A program made the position numbers and the translations under genes. 64,000 nucleotides of DNA from Sphingosinicellaceae bacterium (GTDB lineage Bacteria > Pseudomonadota > Alphaproteobacteria > Sphingomonadales > Sphingomonadaceae). Positions within the stretch are counted from its first letter, which is position 1. The number at the start of each line of letters is the position of its first letter. The DNA lies in assembly GCA_019285715.1 (NCBI GenBank), contig CP079108.1, positions 186,001-250,000 on the forward strand. Reading direction: 5' to 3'. This document shows positions 44,464 through 53,624 of the stretch, piece after piece. The notes beneath the pieces are model-generated. The model was not told the DNA's origin, searched no databases, and saw only the letters and a list, made by a program, of their open reading frames with translations.

Positions 44464-45740
44464 GCCGTGTCCCTCCCCAGTCCCTCGTCCAGCATCGGGC
44501 CGACCACCTCTCCGGGGGTCTGCGGCCGATACAGAAGCACGACAGTTAGCGCTATCGCGGCGGTGATTGCCATGCCCCACAATGTCGACAGTTCCGGCCT
44601 GAGCAGCGACAACGCGATCACCTGCGGCGCGAGCGCCTGGGCGAGCTTCCGCGCGATGTTCGACAGCGCGTAAACCCGGCCCGCACACCCCTCGTTCGCC
44701 ATCCGCGCCTCGCAGTCGGCCAGCGCTGCCGGAACCAGCGACCAGAACATGATCGACAGACCGCAGCCCGCCACGATCGCGATCGCCGTCATCCCGACGA
44801 CCGCTGTCCGGTTGCCGAGGTAGAGTGCAAGGACGGTCGCGCCTGCCTTGATCAGGGCAGCGATGGTCAGCGCGGTTCCGCGCCCGACGCGGCGCGCCAG
44901 TAAGGTCCACCACGGCGCGGTCAACAGCAGCGATGCCGAGGGTACCAGCGCGACATAGAACCCCAGTCGCGGCGCACCCAGCTCCTCGAACAGGAAAAGG
45001 ATCGACTTGTTGACCACGGTAACGGCAAGGCCAGCCGACATGATCACCGCCAGCAGCCGCCGTAGCGCGGGGGAGCGGCGGACCAGCTCCACCGTTCCGG
45101 CCAGGCTGTGCAGCAGCGGCTCGCGCCGCATCGCGGTCGGCGCGACGCGCTCGCGAACCCCGAAATAGGTCGCACAGAATGCTGGTAGCGCCAGCACCGC
45201 CAGCAACAGCGCACCGTCGCGGAAGTCGGCGCCCCCCGTCGTCGCCGGCAGCAGCGCGTACACCGCCGCGGCGATCAGCCCGCCGATCGCCGCACCCTGC
45301 ATCCGCGCCCCGGTCAGCGCGAGGTGATCCTTGGGCCTGGCCGAGATCCGCGCCGTCAACGCGGCATAGGGAATGTTGCCCAGGCTGTAGGACGCCCGCA
45401 GCGCGAGATGGATCACCAGGACCACGACCGGCAGGTACGCGGCGGCGACCGGCGGCGTCGTGAAGGCGGCCGCCAGCAGCACCACCGACAATGGTCCGCC
45501 GACCAGGACCCAGGCACGCACGGGAACGCGTGGTGCCGCGCGGTCGGCCAGGGTCCCGACGAGCGGGTCGACCAGCCAGTCCATTGCCGCGCCCGCCAGG
45601 AAGATCGTCGCCGCGACCTGCGGCGACAGGCCAAGGCCGCGGATATAGAAATACAGCAGGTACAGTTCGATCGACTGCCAGACGAAGTTCCAGCCGATGT
45701 CGCCGGCGGCAAAGCTCCAGCGTTCGCGCGCCGTGATCAT
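44460..45740 (-). CDS. GPH-family sugar:cation symporter (MFS_2)
   Basis: A 426-residue, 12-helix transporter of the glycoside-pentoside-hexuronide type. Seen are ERWSFAAGDIGWNFVWQSIELYL at the N-terminus, MDWLVDPLVGTLADR (the Asp cluster of this family), YSLGNIPYAALTARIS and MFWSLVPAALADCEA. It probably imports glucosides or oligosaccharides released by the nearby GH1 enzyme. It overlaps both the LacI gene and the halogenase-like gene by four bases, so the three form one operon. Confidence 0.85.
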   Translation of the reverse strand: MITARERWSFAAGDIGWNFVWQSIELYLLYFYIRGLGLSPQVAATIFLAGAAMDWLVDPLVGTLADRAAPRVPVRAWVLVGGPLSVVLLAAAFTTPPVAAAYLPVVVLVIHLALRASYSLGNIPYAALTARISARPKDHLALTGARMQGAAIGGLIAAAVYALLPATTGGADFRDGALLLAVLALPAFCATYFGVRERVAPTAMRREPLLHSLAGTVELVRRSPALRRLLAVIMSAGLAVTVVNKSILFLFEELGAPRLGFYVALVPSASLLLTAPWWTLLARRVGRGTALTIAALIKAGATVLALYLGNRTAVVGMTAIAIVAGCGLSIMFWSLVPAALADCEARMANEGCAGRVYALSNIARKLAQALAPQVIALSLLRPELSTLWGMAITAAIALTVVLLYRPQTPGEVVGPMLDEGLGRDTA

Positions 45741-46828
45741 CGGCTTGGCGAGCGCCAGCGGCCGGGCGCGCGTGGCGGCGCGGTCGATTCGCGGACGATC
45801 AGCTGGTGCGCATGGTCGGTGCGCCGCGTCGCGTCGGTGCCTTCGAGACCGCCGATGAGCATGCCGGTCGCGCTCGCCGCCATCTCGAACACCGGCTGAC
45901 GCACGGTGGTGACGCGGGGCCAGGTGATCTGCGCGACCTGCGAGTCGTCGAAGCCGGTGACCGAGACATCGCCCGGCACCTCGAGCCCAAGTTCGTGCGC
46001 GGCCATGATCGCACCGACCGCCATGTCGTCGTTCTGCGCCAGGATCGCGGTCGGTCGGGCGGCACGTGCCAGCATCCGGCGCCCAGCCTCGAGGCCGCTC
46101 TCGTAGGTGTACAGGCCAGGTTCGACATGGCCGGGCGCAACCGTGACCCCGGCTGCCTCGAACGCCTGCTTATAGCCGGTCATGCGGGCGACGGACGAGG
46201 CGTGAGTCGGGTCTCCCATGATGATGCCGATGCGCCGATGGCCGAGGTCGAGCAGGTGGGTCGCGACTTCGCGCGCCGCGGCGATGTCGTCGATCACGGT
46301 GACATAACCGGTATCGATCTCCCGGGTCGGCGCGATACGGGCGCAGCGAATGCCTGCCGCCGCCAGTTGTGCGAGCACCAGCGGGTGATCCGACGCGGGC
46401 GGCGCGAGCACGACCCCGTCGATCGAAGCGGAACGCAGTAGCCCGACGACCTCGCCGGCGTGTGTGTCGACCGACTGCACCGGGATCACGACGAGCCGGT
46501 ACGACTCGCCAGCCAGGCGGTGCAGCACGCCCTTCTGCAGCTCGACGACATAGCTCGGGCTGGGGTTCTCGTAGATCAGGCCGATGAGGTGCGAGCGCCG
46601 GCGTACAAGCGCCTGGGCGTGCACGTTGGGATGGTAGTTGAGGGCGGTGGCCGCGTCGCGGACCCGCTGTTTCAGCGCGTCGCTGACGTGTGGCTCGTCG
46701 TTGAAGACCCGCGATACGGTCTTGGTGGAGACGCCCGCAAGCCGGCCCACCTCGACGATCGTCGTCCGTTTCGTGTCCTCGGCCAGCTTAGCATCCCCGC
46801 CATTCGATCGGCCCGAAAGGTGAGCCAC
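45737..46828 (-). CDS. LacI family transcriptional regulator
   Basis: A 363-residue repressor. The helix-turn-helix and hinge (TIVEVGRLAGVSTKTVSRVFN, LKQRVRDAATALNYHPNVHAQAL) occupy about 23-75, followed by a periplasmic-binding-protein-like ligand domain (LIGLIYENPSPSYVVELQKG, RRIGIIMGD, DVSVTGFDDSQVAQITWP). It most likely senses a sugar from the GH1/TonB receptor locus and controls the divergent receptor gene. The GTG at 46828 starts about 20 residues before the helix-turn-helix; a later start is possible. Confidence 0.88.
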   Translation of the reverse strand: MAHLSGRSNGGDAKLAEDTKRTTIVEVGRLAGVSTKTVSRVFNDEPHVSDALKQRVRDAATALNYHPNVHAQALVRRRSHLIGLIYENPSPSYVVELQKGVLHRLAGESYRLVVIPVQSVDTHAGEVVGLLRSASIDGVVLAPPASDHPLVLAQLAAAGIRCARIAPTREIDTGYVTVIDDIAAAREVATHLLDLGHRRIGIIMGDPTHASSVARMTGYKQAFEAAGVTVAPGHVEPGLYTYESGLEAGRRMLARAARPTAILAQNDDMAVGAIMAAHELGLEVPGDVSVTGFDDSQVAQITWPRVTTVRQPVFEMAASATGMLIGGLEGTDATRRTDHAHQLIVRESTAPPRAPGRWRSPSR

Positions 46829-46977
46829 GTGCGCTTGTTATCAGGCGCCAGCCCGACCGCCGGCGAGTCCGGGATCGAACTGCATACCCCAGAGCCATAA
46901 ACGCGTCATTCTGGCCACAGTACGAAACTATCTATCGGTCGCCCCCGCACATCACCCATAGGCCCGATTTTTGCGTG

Positions 46978-47010
46978 TTGACAACGTAGGACAAGATGTT
47001 ACCGCTCACA
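46978..47010 (+). promoter_or_regulatory. Putative promoter and LacI-type operator before the TonB receptor
   Basis: A TTGACA (46978-46983) fits a -35 element, though no good -10 follows at normal spacing. TGTTACCGCTCACA (46997-47010) is an imperfect palindrome with a central CG and resembles LacI-family operators (two mismatches between arms). It lies 57-70 bases before the receptor start in the spacer shared with the divergent LacI gene. Tentative. Confidence 0.3.
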
Positions 47011-47067
47011 TTAAGGATTTAAATCCACAGGTTTCTTCAAAAGGAACCGCAACTGAGGGGGATCAAC

Positions 47068-50000
47068 GTGAAACTTCACAATTATATTTCTGCGCTTGGA
47101 CGTTCGTCGTCGACGGTCGCGCTCGCCGCGTGCATCGTCTTCCCGGCGCAGCTCCTGGCCCAAACCGACCCGACCAACGCGCAGCCGGGCCCAGCGCCCG
47201 CCACCGCACAGGCGCAAGGAGCGGTGCCGGCTTCGCCACTCGTCCCGGACGACATCGTCGTCACCGGTATTCGCGCCTCGCTCGAGCGCTCGATCGCGAT
47301 CAAGCGCAACTCGACCGGCATCGTCGACGCGATCTCGGCCGAGGACATCGGCAAGTTCCCCGACACCAACCTAGCCGAATCGCTGCAGCGTATCACCGGC
47401 GTCTCGATCAGCCGGCGCAGCGGCGAGGGCGCGGAGGTCACGGTTCGCGGCTTTGGTCCGCAATATAACCTGGTGACGCTCAATGGCCGCCAGCTTGCCG
47501 CGACGTCGCAGCAGACGGTCGGCGGCGACGAGAGCGCCGACTACTCGCGCAACACCAGCCGGTCGTTCGACTTTTCCAACCTTGCTGCCGAAGGCGTAAA
47601 GACCCTCGAGGTCTACAAGACCGGCCGCGCGGCGATCCCCTCGGGCGGTATCGGCGCGACGATCAATGTCGTCACTCGCCGGCCGCTCGACGCGAAGGAA
47701 AGCGGCCTGACCGGCTCGATCGGTGCCAAGGCGGCCTACGACATGAGCAGCGACGACTGCATCAAGTGCGGCTCGCACGTGACGCCCGAAGCGTCGGGCC
47801 TCGCCAATTGGACCAACGCCGACCAGACTTTCGGCGTGTCGTTGTTCGGGAGCTACCAGAAGCGCGATTTCAGCAACATCAGCGCAACCGTAAACGACTG
47901 GAATATCACCAGTTATGCGAAGTTCATCGATCCTGCCAGCGGCAACGTCAACGCCGCGACCAAGATCACCAACGCACCGACCGACCCGAACACGCTCGTT
48001 GGGCGCCCGAACGACTTCCGCTATCACTTCGGCGAAGGCACCCGCGAGCGCATCAACGGCCAGGGCATCATCCAGTTCAAGCCGACCGATCGCCTCGACC
48101 TGAGTATCGACGGCCTGTACGCGCAGAACACCCAGAAGGAGCGGCGCTCGGACCAGGCGAACTGGTTCAACCGGCCCTTCGACCAGGTCACGTTCGACAG
48201 CGGCCATTCGGTCGCGACCACGACCTTCCTTCACGAAGTCATCTCGGGCGAAACCAAGGACGCCGGCTTCGAGCAGCAGTATCGCGCGCAGAAATCGACG
48301 CTCTACGATATCGGCGCCAAGGCAAAGTGGGAAGTAACGGATAATTTCAACATCGCATTCGATGGCCATATCGGCCAGTCGAAGAGCAACCCCGACAACC
48401 CCAACGGGATGAGTTCGACCCTCGTCGCGATCAGTTCGCCGACGCTGGCGTCGCATTCCGTCGACTACAGCAAGGGTTTCCCGACCCAGACCGTAACCTT
48501 CGCCGATCCGGCGACGCCGACCGCACCGGACGGGTCGCACCCGGTGATCAAGGGCAATGGCAACGGCGTCCTCGATGTCGGCGACCTCGGCAGCCAGGTT
48601 GCACGGCAAGTCTCGACCGCGCTCAACCAGAAGATCAAGGAAGCCCGGCTTGATGCGGGCTGGGATATCGGGGGTGGCAGTCGTTTCGATTTCGGCGGTG
48701 ACTACCGGACCACCAACACGCGGTCCTTGCAGACGACCTACAACCAGACGCTGGGCGACTGGGGCAACGCGCACCCGCGCGACGTCGAGGCGATCGCGCC
48801 GGGTATGGTCAAGCCGTTTTGCCTGGTTTGCCGTTTCAACGACAACGATCCCAAGGCAGCCGGCGACGGCCTGGTCGCGTTCCGCACGCAGGATGCGACC
48901 AAGCTCTACAATGCGCTCTCTTCGTTTTATGCCGAAAATCCCAACAAGATCGACGGTTTCTCGGATGACCGGGTCAAGGAGGATATCTGGGCGGTCTACG
49001 GCCAGTTCACCTGGAAGGGCGATATCGCCGACCACCCGGCCAGCCTCGTCACCGGCGCGCGGTTCGAAAGCACGCGGGTAAAATCAAACTCGCTCCAGGC
49101 AATACCGGTCGATATCCGCTGGCAGTCCGACAACGACTTCCTGGTCGACGTCTCAAGCACTTACCTGCCGGTCAAGGCGTCGGGCCGTTACAACAACCTG
49201 CTTCCGTCGATGGACTTCCAGATCGAGATCAAACGCAACTTGATCGGTCGTTTCTCGTTCAGCCGGACGATCTCGCGCCCGAGCTTTGGCAACCTGTTTG
49301 CATCGGGTGCCGCTACCAAGCCGAATGACGCCACCGCAGTCGGGGGCCAGGCGGGCGGCTCGCAGAACGACGCGAACCTTAAGCCGCTGATATCCGATAA
49401 CTTCGATCTGTCCGCAGAATGGTATTTCAAGCCGGACAGCTACGTGTCGATCGGCTTCTTCGACAAGCGGGTGCACAATTTCATCGGCAATACGGTGGTC
49501 AAGCAGAACCTGTTCGGCCTGCGCGATCCTAGCTCGGGCGCGCCGGGCAGCCGTTCAGGGACCGCCAAGTCGCAGCTCCAGGGCATCGGAGCCGACATCA
49601 CCGATGTAAACCTGTTCACCTACACCGCGCTGCTCCAGCAGAACGCCGGCAACCTCGCGGCGGCGAATGCGACCTTCCTGGCCAACTACAACCCGTCGAC
49701 ACGCTCGCTGAACCAGGCGTTCGTGGATACGACGCTGGCCGCAGTCGACATCATCGCCGACGCCAACGACCCGCTGTTCAACTTCAACGTCAACACGCCG
49801 ATCAACAACAAGGACGCTGAGATCTACGGCCTCGAAATCGCGGGCCAGTATTTCTTCGGGAACAGCGGCATCGGCGTCGCCGCAGCCTACACGCTGGTAC
49901 GCGGTAACATCGGCATCGACGTCGCCGCCGATCCCAGCGTCGACCAGTTCGCCTTGCTCGGGCTGAGCGATACGATCAACGCGACGCTGATCTACGACAA

Positions 50001-50274
50001 GAACGGCGTCTCGGCCCGTCTCAGCTGCAACTGGCGCAACAAGTTCCTGTCGGCGCTCAACCGCGACGCCGATCACAACCCGGAGTTCACCGCGCCTTAC
50101 GGTCAGCTCGACCTCAACATCAGCTACGACATCACGCCGCAGATCGCGGTCTCGTTCGAGGCGATCAACCTCAACAAGGAGGGCGTGAAGACCTACGGGC
50201 GCTCGACCAACCAGATCTGGCTCGTCCAGGAAGGGCAGCGGCGCTTCCTCGCCGGTGCGCGGTACCGCTTCTAG
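47068..50274 (+). CDS. TonB-dependent receptor (oligosaccharide-type)
   Basis: A 1068-residue outer-membrane receptor. Residues 1-31 are a signal peptide ending LLAQ. A TonB-box-like DDIVVTG follows at about 61-67, then the plug domain (IVDAISAEDIGKFPDTNLAESLQRITGVSI, VTVRGFGPQYNLVTLNGR, GIGATINVVTRRPLD), and a long 22-stranded barrel ending RRFLAGARYRF with the terminal Phe needed for outer-membrane insertion. The IGKFPDTNLAE signature is typical of proteobacterial carbohydrate receptors. Neighbouring SapC, cupin, GH1 and sugar transporter genes support glycan uptake. It is followed by a strong terminator. Confidence 0.93.
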   Translation: MKLHNYISALGRSSSTVALAACIVFPAQLLAQTDPTNAQPGPAPATAQAQGAVPASPLVPDDIVVTGIRASLERSIAIKRNSTGIVDAISAEDIGKFPDTNLAESLQRITGVSISRRSGEGAEVTVRGFGPQYNLVTLNGRQLAATSQQTVGGDESADYSRNTSRSFDFSNLAAEGVKTLEVYKTGRAAIPSGGIGATINVVTRRPLDAKESGLTGSIGAKAAYDMSSDDCIKCGSHVTPEASGLANWTNADQTFGVSLFGSYQKRDFSNISATVNDWNITSYAKFIDPASGNVNAATKITNAPTDPNTLVGRPNDFRYHFGEGTRERINGQGIIQFKPTDRLDLSIDGLYAQNTQKERRSDQANWFNRPFDQVTFDSGHSVATTTFLHEVISGETKDAGFEQQYRAQKSTLYDIGAKAKWEVTDNFNIAFDGHIGQSKSNPDNPNGMSSTLVAISSPTLASHSVDYSKGFPTQTVTFADPATPTAPDGSHPVIKGNGNGVLDVGDLGSQVARQVSTALNQKIKEARLDAGWDIGGGSRFDFGGDYRTTNTRSLQTTYNQTLGDWGNAHPRDVEAIAPGMVKPFCLVCRFNDNDPKAAGDGLVAFRTQDATKLYNALSSFYAENPNKIDGFSDDRVKEDIWAVYGQFTWKGDIADHPASLVTGARFESTRVKSNSLQAIPVDIRWQSDNDFLVDVSSTYLPVKASGRYNNLLPSMDFQIEIKRNLIGRFSFSRTISRPSFGNLFASGAATKPNDATAVGGQAGGSQNDANLKPLISDNFDLSAEWYFKPDSYVSIGFFDKRVHNFIGNTVVKQNLFGLRDPSSGAPGSRSGTAKSQLQGIGADITDVNLFTYTALLQQNAGNLAAANATFLANYNPSTRSLNQAFVDTTLAAVDIIADANDPLFNFNVNTPINNKDAEIYGLEIAGQYFFGNSGIGVAAAYTLVRGNIGIDVAADPSVDQFALLGLSDTINATLIYDKNGVSARLSCNWRNKFLSALNRDADHNPEFTAPYGQLDLNISYDITPQIAVSFEAINLNKEGVKTYGRSTNQIWLVQEGQRRFLAGARYRF

Positions 50275-50300
50275 CAGCGGACCGAGAAGGCTCGCGCAGA

Positions 50301-50326
50301 GGGCCACGGGTAACCGTGGCCCTTTT
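50301..50326 (+). terminator. Intrinsic terminator after the TonB receptor gene
   Basis: GGGCCACGG and CCGTGGCCC form a perfect 9-bp stem with a GTAA loop, followed by four Ts, 27 bases after the receptor stop. Confidence 0.9.
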
Positions 50327-50414
50327 CGCAGGCCCGAATTGCGAAGCCGGGGCTGTCGGGGCATCCTTTCCGGATGGATGTTCGCAAGCGCCTCAGACTG
50401 GGATTGCCGCCGCG

Positions 50415-51125
50415 ATGACGAATGTCGTCAAGCTCATTAACGTCGATCATGCCGGCCTGCGGGTCGTCGCAGCCGGCTGGGGTGACGGCGTCAATCAGGT
50501 TCCGGTGTTTCCGACCGAGTTCGAAGCGGTGCAGCGCGATTTCCCGATCGTCTTCCATCGGGGCACCGATGGCGCGTTCGAGGCGCGAGCGCTGATGGGG
50601 CTCGATCGGGGCGAGAACCTGTTCCTCGACGGCGAGCGCTGGCGCGCGCGCTATGTGCCCGCGCTGCTGGCGCGCGGGCCCTTCACGATCGGTCTCGAAG
50701 CGCGTGCCGGAAGCGCCCCCGAGCCGATGATCTACGTCGACCTCGACGATCCACGCGTCATGAGCGAGGGCGGTGAGCCGGTATTCCTCCCCCACGGCGG
50801 TAATGCGCCGTGTCTCGAACGCGTGCTCGACGCGCTCCAGACCGCCCACCTAGGGCATGCGGCGCAGGGTCCGATGTTCGCCGCATTTGCTGCGGCGGGG
50901 CTAATCGAGCCGGTACGCATAGAAGCCCAGCTCGACGACACGCTGCGCTACGATATCGCCGACTTCCACACCATCGGGGTCGAGGCCCTTGCCAGTCTGA
51001 CCGGGTCGGCGCTGGAGGAACTGCACCGCCAGGGTTGGCTCGCCGCCGCCGTCCACGTCGTCTCGTCGCTCGGCAACATGGCGCGGCTGATCGCGCTCAA
51101 GAACGCCCGGCGCGCGGGCGCGTAG
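50415..51125 (+). CDS. SapC family protein
   Basis: A 236-residue cytosolic protein of the SapC family, so named after a Campylobacter surface-layer locus. Seen are VPVFPTEFEAVQRDFPIVFHR, ALMGLDRGENLFLDGERWRARYVPALLARGPF, a central acidic region, and LYDTL-like LDDTLRYDIADFHTIG. The biochemical role is unknown, but the gene regularly follows TonB receptors with halogenase-like and cupin genes. The ATG at 50415 opens directly before family homology. The cupin gene follows after 3 bases. Confidence 0.85.
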   Translation: MTNVVKLINVDHAGLRVVAAGWGDGVNQVPVFPTEFEAVQRDFPIVFHRGTDGAFEARALMGLDRGENLFLDGERWRARYVPALLARGPFTIGLEARAGSAPEPMIYVDLDDPRVMSEGGEPVFLPHGGNAPCLERVLDALQTAHLGHAAQGPMFAAFAAAGLIEPVRIEAQLDDTLRYDIADFHTIGVEALASLTGSALEELHRQGWLAAAVHVVSSLGNMARLIALKNARRAGA

Positions 51126-51128
51126 GCG

Positions 51129-52160
51129 ATGGTCGAGATCCGCCGCCGCACGCGCGTCGTCGAGGCGGCAACGCTGGACGCTGACGCGGCCGATGCGCTG
51201 CTTGCGTCGCCCCAGCCGGCGATCGTCCGGGGCCTCGCCGCGAACTGGCCGCTGGTCCGCCACGGCAGGGAGTCGGCGGGCGAGGCGATCGACTATCTGG
51301 CGAGCTTCGACCAGCAGCAGCCGATCGTCGGCTATACCGGTGACCCGGCGATCGGCGGGCGGTTCTTCTACGACGACGACCTCCGCGGCCTGAATTTCGC
51401 TCGCGAGCGCGTCGGGCTGAGCGCGTATCTCGAGCGCATGCGCGCGCATCTCGACGACGCCGCCGCGCCGTCGCTCTACATCGGATCGACCGACCTCACG
51501 GGCTATCTCCCGGGCTTTGCCGACGCCAACCCGCTGCCCTTCGCGAGCGCGACGCTCGTCGCCGCGCCCCCGCTTGCGAGCATCTGGATCGGCAACCGGA
51601 CGATCGCCGCGGCGCACTGGGACATGTCGAACAACGTCGCGGTCTGCGCGGTCGGGCGGCGGCGCTTCACATTGTTCCCTCCCGACCAGGCCGCCAACCT
51701 CTACCCCGGCCCGCTCGAACCGACGCCGGGCGGACAGGTGGTGAGCATGGTCGATTTCGACGTGCCCGACTTCGACCGCCATCCCGGTTTCCGCGAGGCG
51801 CTGGCGGCAGCCGAGGTCGCCGACCTCGGGCCTGGGGATGTCCTCATCTACCCGGCATTGTGGTGGCACCAGGTCGAGGCGCTCGACGCCTTCAACGTGC
51901 TGGTCAATTACTGGTGGAACGCCGCGGAGCCGTTCATGGACAACCCGATGACGACGCTGCTGCACGGGCTGCTGGCGCTCCGCGACCGGCCGCTTGCCGA
52001 GAAGCAGGGCTGGCGCGCGCTCTTCGACTATTATGTCTTTGGCCCCGCCGACCGCGCCGGGGCGCACCTGCCGGAGCACGCGCGCGGTCCACTCGGCACG
52101 CTCGACGACCGCAGCGCGCGACGGCTCCGCGCGCAAATCCTGCAACAGATGAACCGCTAG
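51129..52160 (+). CDS. Cupin-like (JmjC-type) Fe(II)/2-oxoglutarate oxygenase family protein
   Basis: A 343-residue protein of the cupin-8/JmjC type. The metal site is visible as H163 and D165 in AAHWDMSNN and a distal H247 in LWWHQVEAL. The N-terminal PAIVRGLAANWPLV and the FTLFPPDQAANLYPGPLEPTPGG segment are standard. Such proteins hydroxylate protein side chains, and in sphingomonad TonB-receptor loci they occur together with SapC and tryptophan halogenase homologues. Target unknown. ATG at 51129. Confidence 0.87.
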   Translation: MVEIRRRTRVVEAATLDADAADALLASPQPAIVRGLAANWPLVRHGRESAGEAIDYLASFDQQQPIVGYTGDPAIGGRFFYDDDLRGLNFARERVGLSAYLERMRAHLDDAAAPSLYIGSTDLTGYLPGFADANPLPFASATLVAAPPLASIWIGNRTIAAAHWDMSNNVAVCAVGRRRFTLFPPDQAANLYPGPLEPTPGGQVVSMVDFDVPDFDRHPGFREALAAAEVADLGPGDVLIYPALWWHQVEALDAFNVLVNYWWNAAEPFMDNPMTTLLHGLLALRDRPLAEKQGWRALFDYYVFGPADRAGAHLPEHARGPLGTLDDRSARRLRAQILQQMNR

Positions 52161-52189
52161 CGTCGTGCCAGCAAAGAACGGGGGAACAC

Positions 52190-53611
52190 GTGGATCGTCG
52201 TGATTTCATCAGGACCGGGCTGACTGCGGGCGCGTCGCTCGCCGCCGCACCGGCGCTCGCGGTCCCGCCGCGCCCCCTCGACCAGCATTTTCCCAAGGAC
52301 TTCCTGTGGGGTTGCGCGACCGCATCGTACCAGATCGAGGGCGCGGTCACCGAGGGCGGGCGCGGGCCGACCAACTGGGACGTCTTCTCGCACACGCCGG
52401 GTCGCGTCGCCAACGGCGACACCGGCGACGTCGCCTGCGACAGCTACCACCGCTATCTCGACGATATCGCGCTACTCACGGCGCTCGGTGTCAAGGCGTA
52501 CCGGATGTCGATCGCCTGGTCGCGAATCTTCCCGGAGGGTCGCGGCAAGCCTAACCAGGCTGGGCTCGACTATTACAACCGGGTCGTCGACGGGCTGCTC
52601 GCTGCCGGCATCCAGCCTTACGTGACGCTGTTCCACTGGGATCTGCCCCAGGCCTTGCCGGGCGGCTGGCAGTCGCGTGATACCGCCTATGCCTTCGCCG
52701 ATTATGCGGGCTTCACCGCGGGCAAATTGTCCGACCGGGTCGACCAGTTCATGACCGTCAACGAACTGCGCTGCTTCACCGATCTCGGCCATCTGCAGGG
52801 TATCCATGCGCCCGGCCTCAAGCTGCCGCCGGCAGCGGTCAACCAGGTCCGACACCACGGCGTCCTCGCGCACGGCCTCGGCGTCCAGGCGATCCGAGCC
52901 CACGCCCGCGCCGGGACCAAGGTCGGTATCGCCGACAACAGCAACTTCTACGTCCCCGTTATCGAGACGCCGGAGCACATCGAGGCGGCAAAACGCGCCG
53001 TCCGGACCGAAAACGCGATGTTCCTGACCGCGATCATGGAGGGCGCGTATCTCGACGGCTATCTGACGCAGCAGGGTGCCGCCGCGCCGGTGGTGAAGGA
53101 GGGCGACATGGCGGCGATCGGCAGCAAGCTCGATTTCGTCGCGCTCAACGTCTACGCGCCGAGCTACGTCCGCGCCGATGGCTCGGCGCAGGGCTATGCG
53201 GTCCTGCCGCACCTGCCGTCGTCGCCGCGGATGGCCTCGCCGTGGCTCTATGTCGGGCCGGAGGTGGCGTATTGGGCGGTACGCACGGTCAGCGAACTGT
53301 GGGGTCCGAAGGCAATCTACATCTCCGAGAACGGCACGTCGGCCGACGATCCGGTCGTCGACGGCCGCGTCGACGATGCCGACCGCATCATGTACCTTCG
53401 CAACTATCTCGCCGAGTTCCGCCGCGCCGCGGTCGAGGGCTATCCGCTCAGGGGCTATTTCCTGTGGAGCCTGATGGACAATTTCGAATGGGCGGACGGC
53501 TACACCAAGCGCTTCGGCCTGCACTACGTCGACTTCGCCACCCAGAAGCGGACGCCCAAGCTCAGCGCCGCCTGGTACCGCGAACTGATCCGCCGCAACG
53601 AGCTCGTCTGA
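52190..53611 (+). CDS. GH1 family beta-glucosidase, exported
   Basis: A 473-residue (beta/alpha)8 glycosidase. The N-terminus has a twin-arginine-type signal (DRRDFIRTG, hydrophobic stretch, APALA). Catalysis is supported by the acid/base Glu192 in TVNEL and the nucleophile Glu380 in YISENG; DFLWGCATASYQIEGA and YRMSIAWSRIFP are classical GH1 motifs. It cleaves beta-glucosides or similar disaccharides, probably in the periplasm after uptake by the TonB receptor. The GTG at 52190 follows ACGGGGGAA. Confidence 0.93.
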   Translation: MDRRDFIRTGLTAGASLAAAPALAVPPRPLDQHFPKDFLWGCATASYQIEGAVTEGGRGPTNWDVFSHTPGRVANGDTGDVACDSYHRYLDDIALLTALGVKAYRMSIAWSRIFPEGRGKPNQAGLDYYNRVVDGLLAAGIQPYVTLFHWDLPQALPGGWQSRDTAYAFADYAGFTAGKLSDRVDQFMTVNELRCFTDLGHLQGIHAPGLKLPPAAVNQVRHHGVLAHGLGVQAIRAHARAGTKVGIADNSNFYVPVIETPEHIEAAKRAVRTENAMFLTAIMEGAYLDGYLTQQGAAAPVVKEGDMAAIGSKLDFVALNVYAPSYVRADGSAQGYAVLPHLPSSPRMASPWLYVGPEVAYWAVRTVSELWGPKAIYISENGTSADDPVVDGRVDDADRIMYLRNYLAEFRRAAVEGYPLRGYFLWSLMDNFEWADGYTKRFGLHYVDFATQKRTPKLSAAWYRELIRRNELV

Positions 53612-53624
53612 TGACGCCGCAACC

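Noticed and set aside
47371-49035. A 554-codon frame antisense to the TonB receptor gene
   Set aside because: Composition is shadow-like and the sense frame encodes an unmistakable receptor; no promoter or ribosome-binding site supports it.
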